A stretch of 19,470 nt of DNA from DASZCR01 sp035942915 (GTDB lineage Bacteria; Acidobacteriota; Blastocatellia; Pyrinomonadales; Pyrinomonadaceae): the NCBI GenBank assembly GCA_035942915.1, contig DASZCR010000217.1, positions 1 through 19,470 of the forward strand, written 5' to 3'. Every line of letters begins with the position of its first letter. The stretch's first letter is position 1. The notes beneath the pieces are model-generated. The model did not search any database. It saw nothing but the letters and a program-made list of their open reading frames with translations, and was not told the DNA's origin. The translations under genes and the position numbers were made by a program. Shown here piece after piece: positions 1 through 7,627 of this stretch.

Positions 1-478
1 CGTGATGCCAGCCCAGACCGGAGGGGCTGTCGCAATTGAATTCGAGGAACTTGAGCACGCCGTCGCGTCGGCGATAGGCCGCGTCGAAGCGCATGACGCA
101 GGAGGCGCGGACGTGCTCTCCGAGAGCGTCTGTCAGTCCGCTCATCGAAGCGTGCTCGTCTGTCGGTTCGTTCGTGGCGGCGTTCGTCGTGTGGCCTGTC
201 GTGGAGTCGTGGTGCGAGGCGTGTGTTGGGAACAGTCGCACGGCTTTCTCCAAAATCCGCGCGATAGCTTCGGACGCTTCTGCGAAGAGGGCACGCTCGG
301 CAGGGGTGGCGAAAGACGGTTTGGGATTCACGGGCAGCGGCGTCTCGCCGATTCTGAGGTCGTGGCGCTCGACTGCGGCGCGCACGTCTTTGAAGACGGC
401 CGCGCCGTGCGTGAGACAGGCGGCGCGAAATAGTTCGTCGGCGCGCGCGTGCGCTTCGTCTTCGACGTAGGGGGTCAA
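1..478 (-). CDS. ATP-grasp ligase, circularly permuted type (glutathionylspermidine-synthase-like), N-terminal part
   Basis: A stop-free frame of 159 codons runs from a TTG at 478 off the left edge of the window, so the C-terminal catalytic part is missing. The TTG overlaps the TGA of the upstream ligase gene (TTGA, 475-478), and an AGGGAGG-like site lies 12 nt upstream (491-497), which together decide the start. Near the window edge the protein reads KFLEFNCDSPSGLGWHH. The E-F-N-x-D-x-P-x-G pattern is typical of the N-terminal half of circularly permuted ATP-grasp/GSP-synthase-like proteins, as I recall the family. Such enzymes form amide bonds through an acyl phosphate. Position as the last visible gene of the putative peptide-modification operon suggests a role in ligating something to the product or its C-terminus; this is inference. 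Family call is moderate because only the first ~159 residues are visible. Confidence 0.68.
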   Translation of the reverse strand, partial: MTPYVEDEAHARADELFRAACLTHGAAVFKDVRAAVERHDLRIGETPLPVNPKPSFATPAERALFAEASEAIARILEKAVRLFPTHASHHDSTTGHTTNAATNEPTDEHASMSGLTDALGEHVRASCVMRFDAAYRRRDGVLKFLEFNCDSPSGLGWHH

Positions 479-1929
479 TTTCCGCCCGGCCCTCCCTGAC
501 AGTAATCGGATGTGAAGTGAAAGAACTTGCCGTTCGGCTCTCCTGTGTCGCCCGTGTTGAAGGGGTTGGGGATGTGGTCTACGAGACGGATGCTCAGCGG
601 TAAGTCTCCGACGTGCGGCGTCTGCGACCATTCACGTTGCAGCAGGAGGCTGAGCGCAGGCGTGCAAGGCTCGGCCAGCGACAGTCTCAACTCGAATCCG
701 TCGTTCTTCGTCTGGTGAATCTGATACTGGCGCAGGAGTCTCTCGAACGGCGCGGGGAGTTCTTCGAGTACCTTGCGAAACGCCGTCACGCCGTCGAGCG
801 TGCCACGCGGCAGAGCCTTAATGGCGGAATATCTACCGATGACTTCGCCGAAAGTCGGCAGGCTGAGGCCGCAGCCGCAAGGGTCGTCCACGCGCACGAG
901 GTCGTCCGTCTCGTAGCGTATGAGCGGCATCCCGAAGTTGGTCAGACAGGTGACGACGGCGCGTCCCGATTCGCCGGGCGCGCATGGACGTTCGTCTTCG
1001 CCGACGACCTCGACGATGCAGTGTTCGGGGTGGACGTGATAGCGCCCGTGCGTACATCTTGAAGCGACGATGCCCAGTTCGTTGAGTCCGTAGTTCTCAT
1101 GAATCGGCACGCCCAAGACACGCACAATCCGGCGACGCATCCCAGCGGTCAGCGGCAGGCAGACAGACTGTACTGCACGGAGCGATTCGAGGCGGCCGGA
1201 TTCCTGCATCGCCAGCGCAAGGTGTTCGAGGTGCGGCGCATCCATGCAGAGATAAGCGGGGGCTACTGCGCGCAGCCATTCGATTTGATGCTCAAGCGGA
1301 TTGGCGCGACAGAAGCCGTAGTAAGCGCCGGTCTTGAAGTAGCTGCCGACGAGCGGCCATGCTTCGGCGCGCGCCGTGACCCCACGCGGCAGAGGACTGC
1401 CGTCGCTATCAGGGAAACACTTGCCGATGCGGATGGCAGCGTAGCTGCCGAGTGGATTGAGTCTGCTCCAACGCTGCGCTCTCTGCAACAGGAGCATCAG
1501 TGTATGGCGCGAGCGACGCGTCTGCGCCACCTCGACGGGCTGCCCCGTCGTTCCACTGGAACGAATACTGCCGTCCAACTCTTCGACCGGGAACGCTTCC
1601 GCCCTGAAGTCTGCGGTGCGACGGCGCAGAGTGTCTTTGTGCAGCGTGGGAATGTGCAGGAGGTCTGCGGTTTGCCAGTCGCGCTTCGTTGATAGACCGA
1701 GTCCGCGCAGAAGTTCGCGGTAGTAGGGGACGCGTTCGGCCGCAAACGTCATCAAACTCGACAGCAGACGCGACTGCTGTGCGGCGAGTTCTTCAGGAGC
1801 GAGGAACTCGTTTTCAAGCATGAGACTGAAATCGCGCAGCGCACTGTGCTGCGTGCGGCGGAGGGCATCCCACCGGCGCTGCTCAAGGCGCTCACGCTCG
1901 ATGCTTGTCTTAGACTCTTTTGCCAACAT
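475..1929 (-). CDS. PaaK/CapK-like adenylate-forming enzyme
   Basis: This 484-aa protein resembles phenylacetate-CoA ligase (PaaK) family enzymes, which adenylate a carboxylate with ATP and pass it to a thiol or other nucleophile. The ATP P-loop is SSGTTGQP (residues 124-131). The second signature is ENYGLNELG (278-286), and LIRYETDDLV (336-345) matches the usual RYxTGDL-type motif. CGCG (351-354) resembles the cysteine-containing stretch found before the C-terminal subdomain in many PaaK-like proteins. The N-terminal YYRELLRGLGL region (69-79) is also family-like. Its start overlaps the end of the peptidase-like gene by 20 nt, so the genes are co-transcribed. No phenylacetate catabolic genes are nearby; the context of radical SAM enzymes and an ATP-grasp ligase argues for carboxylate activation in a peptide pathway (inference). 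Substrate unknown. Confidence 0.85.
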   Translation of the reverse strand: MLAKESKTSIERERLEQRRWDALRRTQHSALRDFSLMLENEFLAPEELAAQQSRLLSSLMTFAAERVPYYRELLRGLGLSTKRDWQTADLLHIPTLHKDTLRRRTADFRAEAFPVEELDGSIRSSGTTGQPVEVAQTRRSRHTLMLLLQRAQRWSRLNPLGSYAAIRIGKCFPDSDGSPLPRGVTARAEAWPLVGSYFKTGAYYGFCRANPLEHQIEWLRAVAPAYLCMDAPHLEHLALAMQESGRLESLRAVQSVCLPLTAGMRRRIVRVLGVPIHENYGLNELGIVASRCTHGRYHVHPEHCIVEVVGEDERPCAPGESGRAVVTCLTNFGMPLIRYETDDLVRVDDPCGCGLSLPTFGEVIGRYSAIKALPRGTLDGVTAFRKVLEELPAPFERLLRQYQIHQTKNDGFELRLSLAEPCTPALSLLLQREWSQTPHVGDLPLSIRLVDHIPNPFNTGDTGEPNGKFFHFTSDYCQGGPGGN

Positions 1930-3793
1930 ACTCGGACGAGCCGCGCGCGGGTTGTTGCATGATGGCTAACTCCGTGCCCCACATCACCAGCGCCATCACG
2001 CGCAGCGGCCCCTTCGGCCAACGCTCGGTTTCAAAACGTCTCATCGGTTTGCCCTCTTCCAGAGGCCACCTCCAAGAGCGATGAGCCGACATCGCCCCGT
2101 AGCCGACGAGCAGGACGGCCTCGCAATGGTCGGCAGGGAACTGGCCTGTGAGTCGGACGACGCCCTCTCGTTCGACGACCAGCGCAAGTTGACAGGAGGC
2201 AGGCGCATCGGCAATCAGCCCGCACTCGACGCACAAGGCCATGCGGCGCGCCGCCGTGCCTTTCGTGGGCGGTTGAAAGACGTGCTCGTTCACGGCCGCG
2301 CCGCAGACGCAGGAAGGGCGCGGCAAAGTCAGACGCGGCTCTCCGAAGAGCGGCATCCAGTAGCCGAAGACGAGAGGGTTGTAGCGTGAGAGGTAGCGCA
2401 GCACACGTCTGCGCAGCGCAGCCCCTAGAGGGCGCGACGCGCTCTCCGGGTCGTCGCCGCGCTCCGTTGCTTCCTCGTAACGCCGCGCCTTGTTCAAGGC
2501 TGCTCTGGCCGCCCTTAAACCCTGCACGTCGCCGGCTGCGGCACGCTCGCGCACACAGCTTTCCAACCACAGACGCATGAATGACGAAGGCGCTGCTGCT
2601 TCTTCGTCAAACCCGGCTGTCTCCGGGACACGGAAAACTCGCGTCCGCTTCAACGAACTGTCCTGCCAGGGCGCGGGCGGGGGCAGCGCCGTCTGAGGGT
2701 CGCCGAGAAGGCAGAGTTGCAAGCCTCTGCTGCGCGCGCGTGGGCTGCCGAGATGGCGCGCGGCCGCTTCGCCCACAGGCGTTCCGGCGGCGATGTCGGC
2801 CGACAGGTCTTCATAATCCGCAGGCCCCGTCACGGACAGATGCCAAGTGGTTAGAATCGCACCGATGCCGGGATGGTTCGCCATCCTCGGCATCAGTCCC
2901 CAGACGGGGTCGAGTGCTCTGAACAACTGGCCGCTGCCGGGAAGCAATCCCCAACAAGCGACCCAGAGAAGCACACGCGCGCGGATGGCCTCCGGCGCGA
3001 CCAGACGCCCGCTCTGCCACGCGCTCTCCAACTGTTCGTTCAGGCGGAAGCAGTTTCCCGTCACCAGACAATGCGGCTGCCTGTGCGGGTCTGCCTCATC
3101 GTCGAGACGGTCTAAGGCACAGGCGATAAGATTGCCGCCGAGGCTCGCGTCGAGGCCGTCGGAGTGGGTGATAAAACTGACGAGGCCGCTGCCGTCGCCG
3201 ACTGCGTTGAGGATGTCTTGGCCGGGTGCGGCGCGGCCATAGAGAGAGCGTCCGGGCGCAGTCCACTCCGCGACGTTGATAGTCGGCTGCACGTCAATCC
3301 AGCGCCTTTCGAGCGGCCCTGAGCGACCATAGGCAGCAGCCTTCATGAGCGCCTGCCGGCGCAGTCCGGCCTGCGTGCGAGCGTAGATGAGGCCGGGCAG
3401 CGTCCCCTGTTCCAGACCGATTTCAAACAAGCATTCAAGCAACGTGTGGCGCACCTGTCGCTCGTCCGCCAGCAGCACTTCGAGGCCGTCGAGGTGCGGC
3501 AGCTCTTCGACGCACGCTACAGGCAACCAGCGCCGTCCCGTCAGGTGCGCGTACAGACGCGCAGGCTCGTGAGCGATTTCGCCGAGAGAGGCGACCGTCT
3601 TGCGGCCGCCGCCAAGTTCAGGCGATGCGTGGTCGCCGCGAACCTCGCGGACGTTGACGGCGAACAGTTCGCAGAGCGTGAGCAGCGCCGCCGCCTCTTC
3701 TTTCGTGCGCGCAGGGAAGACCGGCTCGCCCGCGTAGGTGAGCACGTCGGAGGCGGGCGCGCGGTCAACGAAGAGGGTTGAAACTTGGGACAT
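1910..3793 (-). CDS. Putative caspase-fold (CHAT/gingipain-like) cysteine peptidase with C-terminal zinc-ribbon-like tail
   Basis: This 627-aa protein matches no family I can name with certainty. Its middle third has the landmarks of clan CD (caspase/CHAT/C25) peptidases: a strand ending in His in FITHSDG (207-213, H210), a second strand ending in VACWG (278-282, C280) like the catalytic ACxTG of CHAT proteins, then GIGAILTTWH (309-318) resembling the GA-x-VIASLW segment, and LLGDPQTALP (362-371) resembling the GDPxLxL close of CHAT/C25 domains. The C-terminal part carries CVC (495-497) and CVEC (521-524), a four-cysteine zinc-ribbon-like pair. It starts 12 nt after the second radical SAM gene and overlaps the ligase gene. 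I infer that it cleaves a precursor peptide or substrate made in this operon. No signal peptide is visible, so it is probably cytoplasmic. Confidence 0.72.
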   Translation of the reverse strand: MSQVSTLFVDRAPASDVLTYAGEPVFPARTKEEAAALLTLCELFAVNVREVRGDHASPELGGGRKTVASLGEIAHEPARLYAHLTGRRWLPVACVEELPHLDGLEVLLADERQVRHTLLECLFEIGLEQGTLPGLIYARTQAGLRRQALMKAAAYGRSGPLERRWIDVQPTINVAEWTAPGRSLYGRAAPGQDILNAVGDGSGLVSFITHSDGLDASLGGNLIACALDRLDDEADPHRQPHCLVTGNCFRLNEQLESAWQSGRLVAPEAIRARVLLWVACWGLLPGSGQLFRALDPVWGLMPRMANHPGIGAILTTWHLSVTGPADYEDLSADIAAGTPVGEAAARHLGSPRARSRGLQLCLLGDPQTALPPPAPWQDSSLKRTRVFRVPETAGFDEEAAAPSSFMRLWLESCVRERAAAGDVQGLRAARAALNKARRYEEATERGDDPESASRPLGAALRRRVLRYLSRYNPLVFGYWMPLFGEPRLTLPRPSCVCGAAVNEHVFQPPTKGTAARRMALCVECGLIADAPASCQLALVVEREGVVRLTGQFPADHCEAVLLVGYGAMSAHRSWRWPLEEGKPMRRFETERWPKGPLRVMALVMWGTELAIMQQPARGSSEYVGKRV

Positions 3794-3805
3794 GTGCAGA
3801 GTCGT

Positions 3806-4921
3806 CTAAGGGCGTTCGTAGGTCAGGCGCACGAGGGCGCGGTCGGGAACGGAGGGGTCGAAGGCGGGCACGCCGACGGGCGGCGCGGCCGGTCGTACCA
3901 CGTCCGCAGGCAGACGCATCGCCTGCAAGCATGCGTTACAGAACTCGTGGCATCGGCGGTCGCTCTCAAGATAGTCGCGGCGCGCGCGCACGGCCGCCGC
4001 GTGGTTGAGAGGGTCGATGTCGGGCGTGTAAGCCCACCTGTCCGGCATGAAAAAACAGAACCGGAGACGTTCTTCATCGTCGAGCACGACTTCGGAGAAA
4101 GGCAGACCGCAACGCCTGTATTCTGGACGGGGCTTGCCGAGACGGAAAGACTCGAAGTAGTTGGCGAAGTCCGTCAACATGTCAATCGTCTTGTTGCCGT
4201 ACTCAGGATATTCGGCCACCTTCCGGCGCACGGCCGGGATGGTCACAGCACGCATCTCCTCAATCTCTTCGAGCGTTAGGATGATGCTCTCCAACGTCTC
4301 CGGGCTGGCGGGCGCATCGTGGCCGAAAGCTCCTGAGTTGCGCAGCCCCGGTTCAATCAGACTGGGCAAGTCCGGGCACAGGAAAGAGAACCTGTGAACG
4401 CCGACCTCTCGCGCGAGGTCGATGAAGCGCGGGAGGCGTCGGAAGTTTTTCCTCTGGACGACGGCGCAGAAGGTCATATGTGTCCGGCGCGAACGGGACA
4501 GGAACAGGCGCGCGGCGCTCATCAACTCGTCAAAAGCGTTCGCGCCGCGTATCGACTGATAGAGTTCCGGCGTGTCGCCGTCGAGCGAGATGATGCAGCG
4601 TTGGAGGCGATTGCGTATTCGCTCGAAGTGCTTGCGCAGGTACGTGCCGTTGGTGACGAGAGTGATTTCCAGACCCGCGTCGTGCAGGTCTTCGACGATT
4701 TCGCAGAACTCAGGGTGCATCGTCGGCTCGCCGCCCGACAACGTCACGCGACTTAAGCCATACGGCAAAAGCTTCTCGACCACAGAGCGGAGCGTCTCGC
4801 GCCGGACGCGATTGAGACGCTGTTGCGAAGGGTAGGAACAGGAGAGACAGTGGAGATTGCACTGGTTAACGAGGAGCACGTTGAGACCTTCCACACGGCT
4901 CAACATCGGCGCGATTTCCAT
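3806..4921 (-). CDS. Radical SAM protein with cysteine-rich (SPASM/twitch-like) C-terminus
   Basis: This 371-aa radical SAM enzyme has the canonical Cx3Cx2C cluster motif CNLHCLSC (C21, C25, C28), SGGEP (62-66) for SAM binding, and later strand motifs LVTNG (88-92) and ISLDG (111-115). The C-terminal half adds C271, C289 and a Cx3Cx2C group CHEFCNAC (C324, C328, C331), consistent with a SPASM- or twitch-like auxiliary Fe-S site as found in peptide-modifying radical SAM enzymes. The ATG at 4921 is fixed by a strong AAAGGAG site 7 nt upstream (4929-4935). It lies between the coupled 72-aa ORF and the peptidase-like gene. A peptide thioether or C-C crosslink, or an oxidation, are the usual outcomes in such contexts, but the reaction cannot be read from the sequence. 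Confidence 0.9.
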   Translation of the reverse strand: MEIAPMLSRVEGLNVLLVNQCNLHCLSCSYPSQQRLNRVRRETLRSVVEKLLPYGLSRVTLSGGEPTMHPEFCEIVEDLHDAGLEITLVTNGTYLRKHFERIRNRLQRCIISLDGDTPELYQSIRGANAFDELMSAARLFLSRSRRTHMTFCAVVQRKNFRRLPRFIDLAREVGVHRFSFLCPDLPSLIEPGLRNSGAFGHDAPASPETLESIILTLEEIEEMRAVTIPAVRRKVAEYPEYGNKTIDMLTDFANYFESFRLGKPRPEYRRCGLPFSEVVLDDEERLRFCFFMPDRWAYTPDIDPLNHAAAVRARRDYLESDRRCHEFCNACLQAMRLPADVVRPAAPPVGVPAFDPSVPDRALVRLTYERP

Positions 4922-4928
4922 GTCCAGA

Positions 4929-4935
4929 CTCCTTT
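4929..4935 (-). promoter_or_regulatory. Strong ribosome binding site of the second radical SAM gene
   Basis: AAAGGAG on the minus strand lies 7 nt before the ATG at 4921. It fixes that start and shows that the gene is translated independently of the small ORF upstream. Confidence 0.75.
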
Positions 4936-4990
4936 GCCGAAAGGCGTTTGAGAATGTCCGTCCTCTTGAAGTTCAACAACTGGCGATGCG

Positions 4991-5209
4991 TCAGCCTTCA
5001 CGTTCGTCGTGCTGCTGTGCGGCGTCGAACCCTTCTCGCGGCTGTTCCGCAACAGGGCGACCGGCGGCGGGGCGCTGGCGTTTAGCGCCGCGATAGAAGT
5101 CCGCATCCCAAGTGATACCGCGACGGATGGGCGGGGCGGACGGTCGCTCTTCTTCCGGCGTAGCGGCGCAGTCTGCGGCGGCGGCGGCGGCGCGCGTCTC
5201 TCTGCTCAT
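4991..5209 (-). CDS. Small hypothetical protein (72 aa), translationally coupled between two radical SAM genes
   Basis: The ATG overlaps the stop of the B12-radical SAM gene (ATGA, 5206-5209), with AAGGTG just upstream, so it is well placed for coupled translation. The product is Ala/Arg/Glu-rich and low in hydrophobics. It has one aromatic patch, GITWDADFYRGAK (residues 31-43), flanked by basic residues, and a Gln/Asp/Glu-rich tail. Third codon positions are mostly G or C, as in the neighbours. I do not recognise the family. It could be an additional precursor peptide with the aromatic patch as substrate site, a small leader-binding accessory protein, or a chance ORF filling the 284-nt gap between the two enzymes. 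A competing ORF in another frame (4900-5106) has no better support. Confidence 0.5.
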   Translation of the reverse strand: MSRETRAAAAAADCAATPEEERPSAPPIRRGITWDADFYRGAKRQRPAAGRPVAEQPREGFDAAQQHDEREG

Positions 5210-7242
5210 CGGAACACCTTGAGGCGAATGGTGCGGCTGCGTTCAGACGGCTCTTCGCGTTCGTATAAGACGACGTTATCGGCGGCGCGCTCCGGCTTCG
5301 CCACAGGGTAGTTGCCTACGGAGCGTTCGGGGATGGCGAGAGCGAGATACTTCCCGCCGTCGCTGAAGAGGACGCCTGCCTCTTCGAGTTCGCCGAGAAT
5401 CCTCTTAATCTGCGTGCTCGTCAGAGGCAAATCGCTCTCGACCAAATCCTTCATCCGCTTCGCCCATCCGGTGCAGGCAAGATAAACGTCCCGATACTCG
5501 TCGGCTATCGTCACGCACGCGTCGTTGCCTTGACCGCCACCGCGCACGCTGATGGTTAAAAAGTCGCCGCCATCGAGATAGACTATGCCGGGGCGTCCGA
5601 GGTTGCCGTGATAGCGCGCCTTCCACTGTTCGATGAACTCAAGGACGGGACTCCAATCGACGCCTGTCGGGACTTTGGGAACGGGATGAATGGTGAGGGA
5701 GAAAAGCTGCGCCAGTCGCTCTGCAACCGGCGGCGGATAGATGGCCGCGATGTCGTCTGGCAACCTCCAACCGGCGATGTTGAAGGCCTCCATGTTGTTG
5801 TAGGCGGGGCTATCGACGGTGAAGCTGAAGTCGTGTACGGCCGGATACATGTAGTGCTGCGCGGCTTTCATCACGCGCAGCGAGCGTTGCACGTCTTCCG
5901 GCTCGTCGAGCGGGAAGTTGATAATCAGGTTGTAGTAAATCTCCACGTCGAACTCGGCCGCCCACTTGAGCATCTCGACGCTGCGCATGACGGTGTGGCC
6001 GCGTTCGTACAACTGCACGAGACGGCCGCTGAACGACTCGATGCCCACCTGAATACTGCGCACCCCTGCGTCTCTCAGCGCCTTCATCCCCTCGCGCGTC
6101 ATGTGCGGCGAAACTTCTGCGAGGATGCGGTAGTCTGCGGGCAAGGTGGCGAGCGTTTCAAACAGGGGAATCTTATCGACGACGTTCGTGTCGCAGAAAG
6201 TAAAGACGTTGCTCTTGTACGCCTTGCGCAGATGCTCCAATTCTTCGACGACGCGCGCGTGACTCTTGCGCCGGTATCGTTGATTCCACTGAAGGTTGAG
6301 GTTGCAATAGACGCACTTGCCCCAGACGCACGCCCTCGACGCCTCAATCGTCAGCTTCGGGAAGACGAACTGCCCGTTGCCGCGCAGAGCGTGGCGGAAG
6401 TAATCGTCGTAGTTCGGTATCGGCAAGTCGTCGAGGTCTTCCATCTGCGCGCGTGCGCCGTTGAAGACGACGCGGCTCTCTGCTCCGTCCTTCTTTCTCC
6501 AAAAAAGCCCGGCGATGGATTCGACCAACGCTACCGCGCCGCCACTGTCCTCCTCCTGCGTCAGACATTTCAACAACTCCGCGAGCGTTCGTTCGCCCTC
6601 GCCGGAGACGACGTAATCGAACACGTCGAAGAGCTCCAAGACGGCCTGCGGTATGTCGCGCGTCATGAGCGCGCCGCCGATGACGATGGGCTTCGTCGGG
6701 AAATCGCGCTTGAGACGCTCGGCCATGATGACGGTCGGGATGAACTGCTGGTGGCTCGTCGTGAATCCGATGACACGATAGGAAGCCCAATCGACGGAGG
6801 CGTATGCTTCGTCGAGAAACTTTTCCAGCGAACTGACGAGGCGCGGGAAGTCCAACGACTGCGGCGCGGGCGTCCCTCTCTTGCGTTGCGCCGCAGACAT
6901 CTGCTCGCGCTCGGCGTGTGAGAGATTGGAATTGAGTTGAGGGTGCTTGAAGAGCTGTGTCTCGACGGGCGCGACGGCGAAGTCGACGACATCTTTGACG
7001 GCCTTCTCTATCGCCCCGGCGCGTTCCGGATAAAGGAGCGCGGCGAAGGAAGGCTCGCCCATGTAAGCCTCGAAGATGCGCATGTAGATGTCGGGCGGGA
7101 TGTAGTCGATGAGGTCTTTGTAGTAATGCCTTGTTTCAACCGTGTAGCCTTCGCGCTGGAGGTAAGCCTGAAGCACGCCGAGTTGGATGGCCGTCGTGTC
7201 GTAACGCTGCCACGGAAGTGCGAGTAGGATAAGGTCTTTCAT
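5206..7242 (-). CDS. B12-binding radical SAM enzyme of the RiPP-maturase (C-methyltransferase) type
   Basis: From the ATG at 7242 the protein is 678 aa. It opens directly with a B12-binding-like Rossmann segment (LILLALPW at 4-11, AIQLGVLQAYL at 18-28, VIGGALMTRD at 187-196, VSGEGE at 212-217). The radical SAM core starts at LTIEASRACVWGKCVYC with C305, C310 and C313, a Cx4Cx2C spacing. SIQVGIESFS (396-405), YYNLIINFPLDEPED (436-450) and the tail (DGGDFLTI 557-564; a winged-helix-like region ending GKYLALAI 630-637) recall the RiPP maturation radical SAM family often called rSAM_ocin_1, from memory. Such enzymes methylate unactivated carbons of precursor peptides using cobalamin and SAM. An alternative GTG start at 7302 would add 20 residues, but the family-like N-terminus begins at the ATG. 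Neither start has a strong ribosome binding site. Confidence 0.88.
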   Translation of the reverse strand: MKDLILLALPWQRYDTTAIQLGVLQAYLQREGYTVETRHYYKDLIDYIPPDIYMRIFEAYMGEPSFAALLYPERAGAIEKAVKDVVDFAVAPVETQLFKHPQLNSNLSHAEREQMSAAQRKRGTPAPQSLDFPRLVSSLEKFLDEAYASVDWASYRVIGFTTSHQQFIPTVIMAERLKRDFPTKPIVIGGALMTRDIPQAVLELFDVFDYVVSGEGERTLAELLKCLTQEEDSGGAVALVESIAGLFWRKKDGAESRVVFNGARAQMEDLDDLPIPNYDDYFRHALRGNGQFVFPKLTIEASRACVWGKCVYCNLNLQWNQRYRRKSHARVVEELEHLRKAYKSNVFTFCDTNVVDKIPLFETLATLPADYRILAEVSPHMTREGMKALRDAGVRSIQVGIESFSGRLVQLYERGHTVMRSVEMLKWAAEFDVEIYYNLIINFPLDEPEDVQRSLRVMKAAQHYMYPAVHDFSFTVDSPAYNNMEAFNIAGWRLPDDIAAIYPPPVAERLAQLFSLTIHPVPKVPTGVDWSPVLEFIEQWKARYHGNLGRPGIVYLDGGDFLTISVRGGGQGNDACVTIADEYRDVYLACTGWAKRMKDLVESDLPLTSTQIKRILGELEEAGVLFSDGGKYLALAIPERSVGNYPVAKPERAADNVVLYEREEPSERSRTIRLKVFR

Positions 7243-7336
7243 GTGCGTCGTCTGGGAATCTGTCGAGCAGAAAGACGCCGTCCGATGCGTCGCGGCGGAC
7301 ACTTATCGGCAGGGACTTTGAGGAACAGCAGACTCG

Positions 7337-7387
7337 CTCCGAATCGCCGCGCGCCTCAGCCATGAGGATGTGCGCGGCGATTCGGAG
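7337..7387 (-). promoter_or_regulatory. Long perfect inverted repeat: possible attenuator or RNA-stability hairpin
   Basis: A 16-bp perfect inverted repeat (7337-7352 with 7372-7387) encloses a second 5-bp stem, CCTCA/TGAGG (7354-7358 with 7363-7367). It lies 33 nt after the 60-aa gene and about 95 nt before the radical SAM start. On the minus strand it is not followed by a U tract, so it is not a classical intrinsic terminator. It is well placed to be a partial terminator or 3' stability element giving more of the small-peptide mRNA than of the enzymes. Confidence 0.7.
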
Positions 7388-7420
7388 ACAGGTTAGTTTG
7401 ATGTGGTGCCTGTGCGCGAA

Positions 7421-7603
7421 TTAGATGAGGAGGTCGGAACGGTTGTACTGCATGATTCTGAGCTTCCCATGCTCCGCCTCTTGAGCCACGCCCTCGACGG
7501 ACTCTTCAGTGCTCTCCGTCATGTCGGGCGGCGCGCTCAGGTCGCCCACTACCGGAAGGGATTGTTGATTCGCCTCATCCACGAAGCTTTCGTTCCAGTC
7601 CAT
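7421..7603 (-). CDS. Small acidic protein (60 aa), candidate RiPP precursor
   Basis: The ATG at 7603 has an excellent AAGGAG site 7 nt upstream (7611-7616). The gene starts 24 nt after the stop of the 92-aa gene, so both are in one transcript. The first ~45 residues are strongly acidic (many Glu/Asp, few Lys/Arg) with a Pro-containing middle (SAPPD, 23-27), as in leader regions. The last 15 residues switch to HGKLRIMQYNRSDLLI-like basic and aromatic character (His45-Ile60). An acidic leader followed by a short distinct C-terminus, just upstream of a B12-radical SAM maturase, is the classical layout of a ribosomal peptide precursor. No GG or GA cleavage motif stands out except V-V-G-D at 18-21 and H-G-K at 45-47. 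No known precursor family is recognised. Confidence 0.75.
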   Translation of the reverse strand: MDWNESFVDEANQQSLPVVGDLSAPPDMTESTEESVEGVAQEAEHGKLRIMQYNRSDLLI

Positions 7604-7610
7604 CAGTAGT

Positions 7611-7616
7611 CTCCTT
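7611..7616 (-). promoter_or_regulatory. Strong ribosome binding site of the 60-aa gene
   Basis: AAGGAG on the minus strand, 7 nt before the ATG at 7603. It supports real translation of this very short gene. Confidence 0.75.
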
Positions 7617-7627
7617 TCTTCTGCGTC

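Noticed and set aside
2..470. Two overlapping plus-strand frames at the left edge
   Set aside because: The minus strand here has a stop-free frame with an ATP-grasp-like motif and a start overlapping the upstream gene; the plus frames have no recognisable content.
4900..5106. 68-aa minus-strand frame overlapping the coupled 72-aa ORF
   Set aside because: No ribosome binding site, and it overlaps the start of the second radical SAM gene, whose own start is firmly placed.
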